Below, piece after piece: positions 1 through 7,177 of a stretch of 9,747 nt of DNA (the stretch's first letter is position 1; every line of letters begins with the position of its first letter). The position numbers and the translations under genes are program-made. The notes below the pieces were generated by a model. The model was not told where the DNA came from. It ran no database searches and saw only the letters and a list, made by a program, of their open reading frames with translations. The DNA lies in assembly GCA_964548535.1 (NCBI GenBank), contig CAZJRQ010000056.1:1-9747 (forward strand). The letters are read 5' to 3'. Source of the stretch: CAZJRQ01 sp964548535. Lineage in GTDB: Bacteria > Bacillota > Clostridia > Oscillospirales > Ruminococcaceae.

Positions 1-3000
1 TTTCATCAAAAATCACACTTTTAAGTGGATCCAAAAATATTTGCCGTGGTTTTTCCATGTTTTCACCAATGTCAATTATCGTATTAACGATATACGCCAA
101 CTGTGTATCATGCTCATTAATATTTTCATTCCTTTTTTTGTTCAAAATATTATCTTTTTTCGAGGAATAAAAATCACCATAAAATTCACCCGAGTTGGGA
201 ATTTGAGTGACTATTACAGCAGGCTCAATATTAAGATTCTTATTGGCACCAGTATAGGCCGACTGAAAATAATCGAATCTTGTACCAGTTCCAACAAGTA
301 AGTATGCGCGTCCGTTCAGAGGCATCGCAGGAGCAGCAGCTGCTGGGGTGCCTATCATTTCTTTTGAAGCTTGTTTTGTCGCAACTTTTAAACAGATTCT
401 TGCCTTCGAATTCACTCGAATATCATCTGTAATCGCACCCTCAATATTTTGTGACACAAGAATAATATGAAATCCTAAAGTGCGCCCTACACGAGCGATG
501 GTTGTAATCTCCGCAATAAAATCCACATCATTGCTTTCGCTTGAGAAACGTTTTAATTCTGTAAACTCATCGACAACTAAAACAAGATGAGAAAGTGGTG
601 AAAGATCTCTTAAATCTTTCTCTAGAACTTCTCTTTGTTTGTCATTGAGTTTCTTTGTCATTTTTTCAATCTCATCAATGTTTTTAGGGTCAATTGATTT
701 AATCTCTTTAATTATTCTAAGTGCCCGTATGTATGAGTCTACATTATCTACACCAAAGCTTGAAAGCAGTAGCTTGCGTCTTTTGATTTCAGCATTCAAT
801 GATTCAAGAAAACGCTTGAGCATATATGCAGCCGATGTACCCTCATCCTCACCAGCAGTGTCGGTTACTACGCCAACACAATGCGGTAAGCTTCCCAAAC
901 GGTCGGAGAATCCTCCGCCTTTCATATCAACAAGCATCATATTCAAGTCCATCGGTGAATACTTCATACATAGACCTATCAGATATGTAATTATTGTTTC
1001 AGATTTACCTGAACCAGTAGTTCCGGCAACAAGCATATGAGGTCCGTCCGCTTTTTCATATAAATCAAGATACATTGCACCATGTTCGTTTTTTCCAATG
1101 GGCACGCACATATTCCTCGTTACATCATTCTTACTTATATTTTTCCAGCTATCAATTATGCTCGTTTTTACTTCACCATTTTCTACTCTGTCTGTATTGT
1201 ATCCATATAATTCAAACAAGGTAACCATTGATGGAACATTACCATTTTCAGCAACACGAGTATAATATATCGCGCTTAATTGCTTAAATGCCAGTGAATA
1301 TTGTTCCTTATAACTCTCTGCATCAAAAATATATTTATTTTGAAAGCACTTATATTCAATCAACTTGTCTGTATCATTTGTCTTAGTGTTATCGTCACTA
1401 TCTTCACTTAGAACGTTCAAAGTTTCTCTGCTAAGAACGTTATATCTGAAGCTAACCTTTCGCTCTTTTTCGTTATCTTTGTCAATATTAACAATATTTC
1501 CACAATATTTTGGGAGCATATCCTTAACTGACTGAATAAAAATAAAAGTAAGCCCTAAGGAGTTCACGTAAGGTTCTCCCTCTTTAGGAACCTCCGGCAA
1601 AAATTTCGAGAATCCTGTTTCTTTGATGTCATAATCATAAAAAATAATGCAAACAACCTGTGTAAGTTTTTGTCCAGAGCCTGCATCTTCACTATCTTCC
1701 CCTTTTGTATTGGTTCGTTGATTCATAATGCTTAAAAGCTGTCCAAAAACGATTCCAGAACTTTCTTTATCAAATACAAATTGAGACGATGAGTCGAAAA
1801 GTTCATTAGTATGAGGCAAGTATCTGTAGTCTTTCAAAATTTCAGTTTGTTTTTGGACGTTATCTTCTTTATCAAAGAAAAAAACAAACTGTAAATCCTC
1901 TGGCGAATGATAGTATGCTAATTCAAAAATCACATGGCGGATAAAGTCATGCGATGTTTGAATATTATTAGATATCACACCTAACGCCCCACAATTTTTC
2001 AAATCAATCAACAAGGGTGGCTTTCTGTTAGTGTCACTTCTTAGATAATTAAAGCCAACAATCTCATCATTATTTTTCGTATCAACACCTTTATTAGCAA
2101 AATTGTATGCTAAATCTGTAAGCAAAAATTTATTTCTATTCATTTCTGCTCTTTCGTCTGGGGTCATTTTTTTAACTTTCTTTTTAGCTTTTTTTGATGG
2201 GATAAATATTTCAATCTCATCTTTATTTCTGCACATCTTATAATAGATATCATAAAAAATATTATCTTTTTTTTCACTTTTAATTTCAAAAAGTGGTTTA
2301 ACTTCATTTGAAGTACCTAATGATATTTTCATAAAATCATTATCGTTTTGCGATCGTGAAAAAATGATACTGCTTATTTCTGATGTGTTTTCAAGTAATG
2401 TATCTGCACTTGGATAAATACTGTTTAAATAAACAATATCACTCTCTTGCCATTCTTTAATCGTCTTAATTTTTCTAGAGATATAGTTTTCATAGTTGCT
2501 TTTCCACGCTTCAACATTTTCTTTATATTCTTTTCTTTTTTTAGTGAAATTATATAGTGATGTAACCATTGCTACAACACCCATAGCTCCAGACATCATA
2601 AGCATCGTGTTACCCATACTTGATGCACTTGGAGCAAATTTCATCACAAGAAAACGCGCTGCTAACATTCCACCTGTAGACATAACAGTAGGAATAATAA
2701 CATCAAGAAGTGATGTCTTATCTTTTTGCGGCATCTCATTTGGTGAAATTATATCTATAACAGAGGATTCAATAACATTCAATCTTCGTGTACTTATATT
2801 GTATTCAAGCGAGTCTTTGGATTTTAATATATAACTAGTTTCGGTTTTATCAAACAAAGCCGAACTGTTAGTTTCAGTTTTTAATGTAATCAGTATACGA
2901 GTCGAAGTTACAAAACCTAGTTTATTTATTTCAACATCAGCTATGTTAATTTTCTCTCCATCTCTAATTACTTCACTTGTAAAATCAATAACATCATAGT

Positions 3001-3220
3001 TTCCTTTGGCGGTGTACAGAACCTGAAGTTCTTTACGTGTTTGAATATATTCTTCTAAAAGGTCATAACATTCAGTATATTCTGAGGATTTTTTCAATCC
3101 ATAATATATCGCTTCAATAAAAGCTCGAAGTGTAATATCCTTTAGCACAAGAAATGACAATTCGTGATATGATTTTTCAAATTCAAATCTTGCTGAAACT
3201 ATTATCTCATTGTTTTTCAT
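1..3220 (-). CDS. essC: EssC-like T7SSb ATPase (FtsK/SpoIIIE family), N-terminal 1073 codons
   Basis: This is the membrane-anchored motor ATPase of a type VIIb secretion system, which drives export of WXG100 proteins and their toxins. The frame is open from ATG at 3220 to the left edge with no stop, so the 3' part, with the later ATPase modules, is outside the window. Visible order: residues 1-110 beta/alpha segment with a ubiquitin-like look; about 172-194 and 203-222 two membrane segments; an EssC-type stretch including FSRSQNDNDFMKISLG; then PPLLIDLKNCGALGVI; then the first FtsK module with Walker A GTTGSGKS (733-740, Lys739), DMKGGGF, Walker B LVLVVDEF (Asp884, Glu885), and ARVGRTLGFHIILVSQ. 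The classic paired FHA domains are not evident at the N terminus. An extra charged helical segment lies at about 837-871. The start codon overlaps the stop of the upstream gene (ATGA), implying translational coupling. Family assignment is secure; the ubiquitin-like reading is tentative. Confidence 0.95.
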   Translation of the reverse strand, partial: MKNNEIIVSARFEFEKSYHELSFLVLKDITLRAFIEAIYYGLKKSSEYTECYDLLEEYIQTRKELQVLYTAKGNYDVIDFTSEVIRDGEKINIADVEINKLGFVTSTRILITLKTETNSSALFDKTETSYILKSKDSLEYNISTRRLNVIESSVIDIISPNEMPQKDKTSLLDVIIPTVMSTGGMLAARFLVMKFAPSASSMGNTMLMMSGAMGVVAMVTSLYNFTKKRKEYKENVEAWKSNYENYISRKIKTIKEWQESDIVYLNSIYPSADTLLENTSEISSIIFSRSQNDNDFMKISLGTSNEVKPLFEIKSEKKDNIFYDIYYKMCRNKDEIEIFIPSKKAKKKVKKMTPDERAEMNRNKFLLTDLAYNFANKGVDTKNNDEIVGFNYLRSDTNRKPPLLIDLKNCGALGVISNNIQTSHDFIRHVIFELAYYHSPEDLQFVFFFDKEDNVQKQTEILKDYRYLPHTNELFDSSSQFVFDKESSGIVFGQLLSIMNQRTNTKGEDSEDAGSGQKLTQVVCIIFYDYDIKETGFSKFLPEVPKEGEPYVNSLGLTFIFIQSVKDMLPKYCGNIVNIDKDNEKERKVSFRYNVLSRETLNVLSEDSDDNTKTNDTDKLIEYKCFQNKYIFDAESYKEQYSLAFKQLSAIYYTRVAENGNVPSMVTLFELYGYNTDRVENGEVKTSIIDSWKNISKNDVTRNMCVPIGKNEHGAMYLDLYEKADGPHMLVAGTTGSGKSETIITYLIGLCMKYSPMDLNMMLVDMKGGGFSDRLGSLPHCVGVVTDTAGEDEGTSAAYMLKRFLESLNAEIKRRKLLLSSFGVDNVDSYIRALRIIKEIKSIDPKNIDEIEKMTKKLNDKQREVLEKDLRDLSPLSHLVLVVDEFTELKRFSSESNDVDFIAEITTIARVGRTLGFHIILVSQNIEGAITDDIRVNSKARICLKVATKQASKEMIGTPAAAAPAMPLNGRAYLLVGTGTRFDYFQSAYTGANKNLNIEPAVIVTQIPNSGEFYGDFYSSKKDNILNKKRNENINEHDTQLAYIVNTIIDIGENMEKPRQIFLDPLKSVIFDE
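3217..3220 (-). other. ATGA stop-start overlap
   Basis: The ATG of EssC (3220-3218) overlaps the TGA of the repeat protein (3219-3217). This is the standard arrangement for translational coupling by re-initiation and implies matched production of the two proteins. Confidence 0.9.
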
Positions 3221-4569
3221 ACTAACATTCCTTCGAATTCTTTATTCATTATTGCAAGCACATCATTAGCATTAGCATCAAGCTTATGGTTTTTTTGAAT
3301 TAATACATTTGGCAATTCTGCCTTAACCATTTTCAATTTATCTATTTTCTTTATTTGAACAGGTGCTGTGATTTCAACACTTACCTGCGAACTTGCTTTT
3401 TTAGGTTGCTGAAATTTATTAAAATTAATATTAACTTTAGGAATTTTTGGTAGTTTAGCCTTTGCAAATTCCGATTGATTAAAACTTCGAGTTTTCAGAT
3501 TTGGTTTTATAATAGGGATAGGCTCCACTATTTGATGTTCTATACTTTGAAAGTCCTTAAGTGCAGGACTAATTATTTCTTGTTTAGTTAATTTGATTTT
3601 CGTGAATTTCGATTGTTTAAATACTTTAGTTTCAATACTTGGTTTTATATTCGTTTTTAGAGCGAGAATCGGTTGAATCGGATTTACAAAAGTATTAGTA
3701 ATTAAATTAATCTCATCTGCCTTTTGCAAAATAGTTTTATTGATTTTTAGTTCTGCGAAAGATTTAATCTCAACATTTGATTTAGTGTCAGTCGCTAGAT
3801 TGAGGACTGGTTGCTGAGGATTAATAAAGTTATTTCCCCTAAAATTAACTTTTTCTACTTTTGGCAAATCAACTTTAGTGATTTCTGGACTTATAAAATT
3901 ATTACGTTTAAAATCAACCCTATTAATAGTTGGCACCGTAGTTTTTGTAAATTGAGGGTTATTAAAGCTTTTAATTTCAGCATTAGCACTACACACGTTC
4001 GTTAAATTAAGCTTTGGTTTTTGAGGCATAACGAAAGACTTAATGTCAGCATAATTTGGTTTCGCTTTGTTTATCACATTCGGTAGAACATTACTTATCT
4101 CATAAAATTTCTTCTCAACAAGAATGGGACTTTGTAATTTTGGAACATTCAAAATCCTTTCTTCACTCTTATTTATATAATTAATTTTTGAGGATAGTAC
4201 AGCTATATTTTTATATCCATGTCTAATAACTTCCCTAACACCAGTGCTTGTTTTTGAAAATGCAGATAGATTAACGCCCTCTGCTTTTTCTTTATTAAAC
4301 AAATCAGAACGTAGCGATGGTTTTACTGCAGAATTAAATGGTATCATATTGAATTTAGAATTGCTGAAAGGAATTACTTCTTTTATCACAATAACATCAA
4401 TTTCTTTTAACTTAGGTACATATGGTTCAATTTCAGCTTTTTCAAGTGCTTCAATTCGATCAACAAAGTCAACCCTTTGTTGATACAGGCTCAACTCATT
4501 TTTATATTGCTGTTGTTGATTATCATTGAGTAAAGAAAGTTGTTCCTCATTAAGTATTTTAAAAGCCAT
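3217..4569 (-). CDS. Unrecognised 450-residue protein with 23-residue repeats, coupled to EssC
   Basis: I do not recognise this family. From ATG at 4569 it encodes 450 residues with no membrane segment or signal peptide. Residues 5-60 are Gln/Glu/Lys-rich and probably helical or coiled-coil (LNDNQQQQYKNELSLYQQR). Residues about 176-399 are built from degenerate units beginning IKSF, TKVF or TRSF, with Pro, Phe-Asn-x-Phe and Lys-Leu-Pro-Lys signatures; the starts are spaced 23, 69, 46 and 46 residues apart, all multiples of 23. The protein has one Cys and no Trp. The chosen ATG has GGGAGGT seven bases upstream; a TTG at 4584 in the same frame would put that ribosome site inside the gene. Its stop overlaps the EssC start by four bases, so the two are probably made together. 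Inference: an elongated scaffold or partner of the ATPase, perhaps a substrate. Function unknown. Confidence 0.9.
   Translation of the reverse strand: MAFKILNEEQLSLLNDNQQQQYKNELSLYQQRVDFVDRIEALEKAEIEPYVPKLKEIDVIVIKEVIPFSNSKFNMIPFNSAVKPSLRSDLFNKEKAEGVNLSAFSKTSTGVREVIRHGYKNIAVLSSKINYINKSEERILNVPKLQSPILVEKKFYEISNVLPNVINKAKPNYADIKSFVMPQKPKLNLTNVCSANAEIKSFNNPQFTKTTVPTINRVDFKRNNFISPEITKVDLPKVEKVNFRGNNFINPQQPVLNLATDTKSNVEIKSFAELKINKTILQKADEINLITNTFVNPIQPILALKTNIKPSIETKVFKQSKFTKIKLTKQEIISPALKDFQSIEHQIVEPIPIIKPNLKTRSFNQSEFAKAKLPKIPKVNINFNKFQQPKKASSQVSVEITAPVQIKKIDKLKMVKAELPNVLIQKNHKLDANANDVLAIMNKEFEGMLV
3373..4044 (-). repeat. Diverged in-frame repeat array, 69-bp (23-codon) register
   Basis: Within the 450-residue protein, homologous tetrapeptides IKSF, IKSF, IKSF, TKVF and TRSF begin at codons whose first bases are 4044, 3975, 3768, 3630 and 3492. 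The offsets are 69, 207, 138 and 138 bases, all multiples of 69. Inside the longest unit, two adjacent 23-residue stretches align directly: TKTTVPTINRVDFKRNNFI and TKVDLPKVEKVNFRGNNFI. The final unit is shorter (about 40 residues). The DNA has diverged so far that the repeat is clearest at protein level, which suggests selection for a periodic fold and not recent slippage. Copy boundaries are approximate. Confidence 0.8.
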
Positions 4570-4575
4570 AGTTAT

Positions 4576-4582
4576 ACCTCCC
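4576..4582 (-). promoter_or_regulatory. Ribosome binding site fixing the start of the repeat protein
   Basis: GGGAGGT reads on the minus strand and sits seven bases before ATG at 4569. It lies inside the longer frame that opens with TTG at 4584, so it argues for the ATG. It also lies immediately after the U-rich tail of the hairpin at 4593-4641, so any structure or termination event there would directly affect access to this site. Confidence 0.8.
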
Positions 4583-4592
4583 AAAAATAATT

Positions 4593-4641
4593 AAAGTGCA
4601 GCCTTAAGTTTGCAGATAAAGCAATTCTAAGGTTGCACTTT
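4593..4641 (-). terminator. Terminator-like hairpin or attenuator between the WXG100 genes and the repeat-protein/EssC pair
   Basis: On the transcribed strand, arm AAAGTGCAACCTTA (4641-4628) pairs with TAAGGCTGCACTTT (4606-4593) over 14 positions, with a single G-U type wobble. An inner TTGC/GCAA pairing (4624-4621 with 4613-4610) closes a seven-base loop. The stem begins eight bases after the stop of the last WXG100-like gene and is followed by AATTATTTTT. This has the layout of an intrinsic terminator, though the U tract is interrupted and the stem is only moderately GC-rich. Because two more genes of the same system follow directly, partial termination or mRNA 3'-end stabilisation is more likely than a full stop. 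The promoter situation downstream is not visible. Confidence 0.7.
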
Positions 4642-4649
4642 CACTTGAT

Positions 4650-4946
4650 TTAACCGCTTATGTTACTTGCGATTTGCTGGTCAACATCCTCAAAATTCTG
4701 TCTATTCGCTTCAAGCAAAGTAGCCATTCCTTCAATTGCACTAGGCAAATCGGTTTCAACAAATGTTTTAATATCACCGTCTATCAAAGTCTGTAAAGCA
4801 TCCTTCGTTGCGCCCTCCATCTCTGAAATCGCATTAGTAAGTGAAGTTATTAATGTTTGTCCAGCCTCTTCATACGAAGTCTTGCTTTTTTCAATGTCAC
4901 TTATTGCATCAAGTACGCCTTGATTTACTATTCTACAACCTGCCAT
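4650..4946 (-). CDS. WXG100/ESAT-6-like small protein, third of the trio
   Basis: This 98-residue, all-helical protein has the size and hairpin plan of a secreted WXG100 (EsxA-like) protein. The central turn reads MEG (residues 43-45) in the phase where family members have W-x-G, and the C-terminal helix carries FEDVD (85-89), an F-xxx-D version of the YxxxD/E secretion signal. It has no Trp and one Cys near the N terminus. ATG at 4946 is preceded by GGAGGAG with a seven-base gap, a very strong ribosome site consistent with high expression. It sits 19 bases after the second trio gene and just before the hairpin at 4593-4641. Inference: an EssC substrate or effector partner, possibly a heterodimer with a neighbour. 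Family-level call is good; the exact role is unknown. Confidence 0.82.
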   Translation of the reverse strand: MAGCRIVNQGVLDAISDIEKSKTSYEEAGQTLITSLTNAISEMEGATKDALQTLIDGDIKTFVETDLPSAIEGMATLLEANRQNFEDVDQQIASNISG

Positions 4947-4965
4947 ATTAATTCTCCTCCTCTAA

Positions 4966-5292
4966 TTACTTTTTGTTTTCACTAGCTAATTGATCATCTA
5001 AACCAGTTGAGTCAGCTGGAATTGCATCTAATGTGCCTTGCACGATATCTGTTAAAAGTTGTACAATATCATCCACGCCTTTACCGATAACTGGTACAAT
5101 CTTATCATCGTAGAAAATTTTGAATCCATCTGCTGCATTCCCGCTAAAATTACCCGGAACCAATCCACCCATCGTTGATTCCAATTGTGTTTTTAGACCT
5201 TTTGCTGTTTCTGTGTACTCCTGAATTGCCTTTAACGCGTTGTTCATCATCTCAGGTGTAATATTCACTGTACCTGTAGTTCCCATTGACAT
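4966..5292 (-). CDS. WXG100/ESAT-6-like small protein, second of the trio (FSG variant)
   Basis: The product is 108 residues and helical, with a turn NFSGNAADGF (about 48-57) that matches the W-x-G-x-A-x-x-x-F core of WXG100 proteins with Phe in place of Trp. It is the most typical member of the three. The C-terminal tail (DSTGLDDQLASENKK) is acidic and polar and lacks a clear YxxxD/E. Two ATGs compete: the one at 5298 leaves only two bases after AGGAGG (5301-5306), while the one at 5292 leaves eight, so I choose 5292. A third in-frame ATG at 5286 is too distant. The ribosome site begins one base after the stop of the preceding gene. Inference: an exported helical-hairpin substrate or an adaptor for the toxins encoded at the right of the window. 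Confidence 0.85.
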   Translation of the reverse strand: MSMGTTGTVNITPEMMNNALKAIQEYTETAKGLKTQLESTMGGLVPGNFSGNAADGFKIFYDDKIVPVIGKGVDDIVQLLTDIVQGTLDAIPADSTGLDDQLASENKK

Positions 5293-5300
5293 AGTCATTT

Positions 5301-5306
5301 CCTCCT
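5301..5306 (-). promoter_or_regulatory. AGGAGG ribosome site deciding between two ATGs
   Basis: A perfect AGGAGG reads on the minus strand. The gap is two bases to ATG at 5298 and eight bases to ATG at 5292, which favours 5292 as the start of the second WXG100-like gene. Confidence 0.75.
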
Positions 5307-5307
5307 G

Positions 5308-5628
5308 TTAATTAAATTTAATGCCTTGCATTAGCTGTTCATACTTATCAAATACGCCCTGATAATACGGCGTTTGTATTATCTCAGTAAGCGTTTTCGA
5401 CATTTGATCAATTACGAGTATGAGGTCATTTATTGGCTTAATAAGTACGTCCTTTGCAGTAACCTCAATTTCTTTTCCTGCCGGGGTGTCAAGTGCCGTT
5501 GTTAAATCCGTATACATCTTTTCCAGCTTTGTTTTTAACGTTTCAGCTCTAGTTTTAAGTGCAGCCATTTCTGTTGAAGCAGTATTAAAAGCATCGCTAT
5601 TTAAGGTGATATCCTGTCCTAAATTCAA
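5308..5628 (-). CDS. WXG100-like small helical protein, first of the trio (TTG start)
   Basis: This 106-residue protein has two long helical stretches (about 10-46 and 58-86) joined by a turn LDTPAGKE (46-53), in the place where WXG100 proteins carry W-x-G. Its C terminus contains YYQGVFDKYEQL. There is no Trp and no strict motif, so it is a remote WXG100-like or T7SS helical-hairpin protein. The start is TTG at 5628, whose last bases form the TGA stop of the TPR gene (TTGA overlap). It is preceded by AGGGGGTGAT (5634-5643), one mismatch from a full anti-16S match, with a five-base gap. The overlap implies coupling to the TPR protein, suggesting the two products cooperate. It could instead be a Lap/DUF-type partner protein. 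Confidence 0.75.
   Translation of the reverse strand: MNLGQDITLNSDAFNTASTEMAALKTRAETLKTKLEKMYTDLTTALDTPAGKEIEVTAKDVLIKPINDLILVIDQMSKTLTEIIQTPYYQGVFDKYEQLMQGIKFN
5625..5628 (-). other. TTGA stop-start overlap
   Basis: The TTG start of the first WXG100-like gene (5628-5626) shares two bases with the TGA stop of the TPR gene (5627-5625). With the strong ribosome site at 5634-5643 this indicates coupled translation. Confidence 0.75.
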
Positions 5629-7145
5629 TAACCATCACCCCCTGCTTTCGCCTCTTCAATCTTCTCAAGCAAAGGCTTTCTTATTTCATCCGTAAGAAGA
5701 CTACACATCTGCTCGGCTTCACTGAAATCACCTATATCAATATAGCATTGAATTCGGAAAGTAACAGCAAGAATATCGGTTGGATCTTTAATCATAGCAT
5801 TTCTAAAGAATTTAATTGTCTCTTCATATTTCTGCTCTGCTTCGAGCGAACCAAGCTCTTTATACGCATTTGCTTCACTGTAAATTCCTATATATGAATT
5901 TTGAATGCTCTCGCTAACTTGCAATTTTCTTGCATAATCAATGACTAAATTGAAATCCTTTTTGAGTGTGTATGCACCGATATATAGGCGATTGATCTGA
6001 TCTATATTATCGTTTGAATATTCAGCAATTTCTGTTTCGTCAAGCTTGTACTTCGATTTTTCATTATCAGTTACATCCTCGACATCTGTAAGATATTCTC
6101 TTCCACCGTCTTCATTTGGTTCTGTACTCTCTGCCAACTCTTCTAATCCAAAATCGCCTAATTCTTCAGCAATTCGCTCTTTATCAGCTTCTATCATTTC
6201 TTCAACAGCGTATTCCGTCAACTTAATTGGCTCATGATCCTTATCAATTATCTCAAACTCAGCGTTATATGATTCAATAGGATTTTGTGCAGCATTTAGG
6301 CAATCAATTGTTTTATCTGCATTTTCAAGTTGCAGATATATTTCTGCGGAATTAATATAACTCTCGATCAAATATGTAGATGTTGGTTGTAGTGTCGCTA
6401 ACGCTTCTTCAATATATGAAAGGGCTGTATTATAATGATTTTTATCCTTATCTGATTGGTACTTCTGAAGCTCATAGGTTACACAATCAATGTAGAAATC
6501 TGCAGATGGAGATGTATACTTTTTCGCCATTTCAAGTTCTCGCTTCGCATCATCAAGTCGATTTACCTGACACAACAATTTAAACGCAAGCTGATATCCG
6601 ATATATTCAGAAGGAGCAAGTAACTTCATTTGATTAGTAGTAAAAAGACCATTCCTTATATCATCCTTAATGCCATATATGATTATTTTTCTTTGCATAA
6701 TATCCATATCAACACCGATAATTTGTTCAGCTTTTTCAAGATTAACAAGCGCATCATCATATCTTCCAATATCAAAACAAATTATTCCAAGAAGGTTATA
6801 CAATTGCACGGTGTTTTCAGGTGAACAGCCTAATTCTTCGGCTTTTGCTAGATTTTTTATAGCATCCGCCGCCCTCTCGTTTGTTGCAAATGCATATCCT
6901 AAATTAAAATATCTATTACCATTATTCAAATCTAGTTTAAGCGCTTTTTTGTAAATTTCAATCGCCTTATCATATTGCCCCAAGGACATATATGCATTCC
7001 CTGCACATTGATATCCATCGGGGTTTTTCGAAGCAAGTCTTATTGCCTCGTTTGCAAGATGCAATGCTTCATTGTTTTGACTATTTATGAAAGCAAAGTG
7101 CGAATCAGCTAATAACTGTGCTGCTTTTTCTTGGTTGGTTGTCAT
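5625..7145 (-). CDS. TPR-repeat protein of the T7SS operon (506 residues)
   Basis: The N-terminal half consists of tetratricopeptide repeats, 34-residue helical hairpins used for protein binding. Clear units run at about residues 8-41, 42-75 (AYMSLGQYDKAIEIYKKAL), 76-109 and 112-145. Weaker units follow at about 178-290. A strongly acidic linker (about 313-375, rich in Glu and Asp) separates these from a C-terminal helical repeat region (about 380-490; IDIGDFSEAEQMCSLL). No signal peptide or membrane span is seen, so it should be cytoplasmic. ATG at 7145 follows GGAGGTG (7151-7157) with a good gap. It lies between the toxin-immunity genes and the WXG100 trio, and its stop overlaps the first WXG100-like start. 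Inference: a chaperone or adaptor that holds effectors or WXG100 partners for the ATPase, perhaps analogous in role to EspG. TPR assignment is secure; the role is not. Confidence 0.92.
   Translation of the reverse strand: MTTNQEKAAQLLADSHFAFINSQNNEALHLANEAIRLASKNPDGYQCAGNAYMSLGQYDKAIEIYKKALKLDLNNGNRYFNLGYAFATNERAADAIKNLAKAEELGCSPENTVQLYNLLGIICFDIGRYDDALVNLEKAEQIIGVDMDIMQRKIIIYGIKDDIRNGLFTTNQMKLLAPSEYIGYQLAFKLLCQVNRLDDAKRELEMAKKYTSPSADFYIDCVTYELQKYQSDKDKNHYNTALSYIEEALATLQPTSTYLIESYINSAEIYLQLENADKTIDCLNAAQNPIESYNAEFEIIDKDHEPIKLTEYAVEEMIEADKERIAEELGDFGLEELAESTEPNEDGGREYLTDVEDVTDNEKSKYKLDETEIAEYSNDNIDQINRLYIGAYTLKKDFNLVIDYARKLQVSESIQNSYIGIYSEANAYKELGSLEAEQKYEETIKFFRNAMIKDPTDILAVTFRIQCYIDIGDFSEAEQMCSLLTDEIRKPLLEKIEEAKAGGDGY
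5634..5643 (-). promoter_or_regulatory. Extended ribosome site for a TTG start
   Basis: AGGGGGTGAT on the minus strand differs by one base from the ten-base complement of the 16S tail. It lies inside the last codons of the TPR gene, five bases before TTG at 5628. No ATG in a useful position exists, so it supports the TTG start and the four-base overlap. Confidence 0.7.
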
Positions 7146-7177
7146 TTTTACACCTCCGTTAATGTTTCAAAATATCT

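Noticed and set aside
639..1040. Plus-strand open frame of 133 codons
   Set aside because: It is antisense to the Walker A and Walker B region of EssC and has no ribosome site.
2496..2834. Plus-strand open frame of 112 codons with hydrophobic stretches
   Set aside because: It is antisense to the EssC membrane segments, which accounts for the hydrophobic look; no ribosome site or neighbouring plus-strand gene.
3373..4044. CRISPR-like or intergenic repeat array
   Set aside because: The periodicity is at protein level in one open frame; the DNA copies are too diverged and there are no uniform spacers.
4570..4584. TTG at 4584 as the start of the repeat protein
   Set aside because: The ribosome site GGGAGGT at 4576-4582 would lie inside the coding sequence; ATG at 4569 is correctly spaced from it.
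5293..5298. ATG at 5298 as the start of the second WXG100-like gene
   Set aside because: Only two bases separate it from AGGAGG; ATG at 5292 has an eight-base gap.
7146..7177. Possible promoter or terminator between the Tdi1-like gene and the TPR gene
   Set aside because: The 32-base gap holds only AT-rich sequence and the TPR ribosome site; no convincing hairpin or -35/-10 pair.
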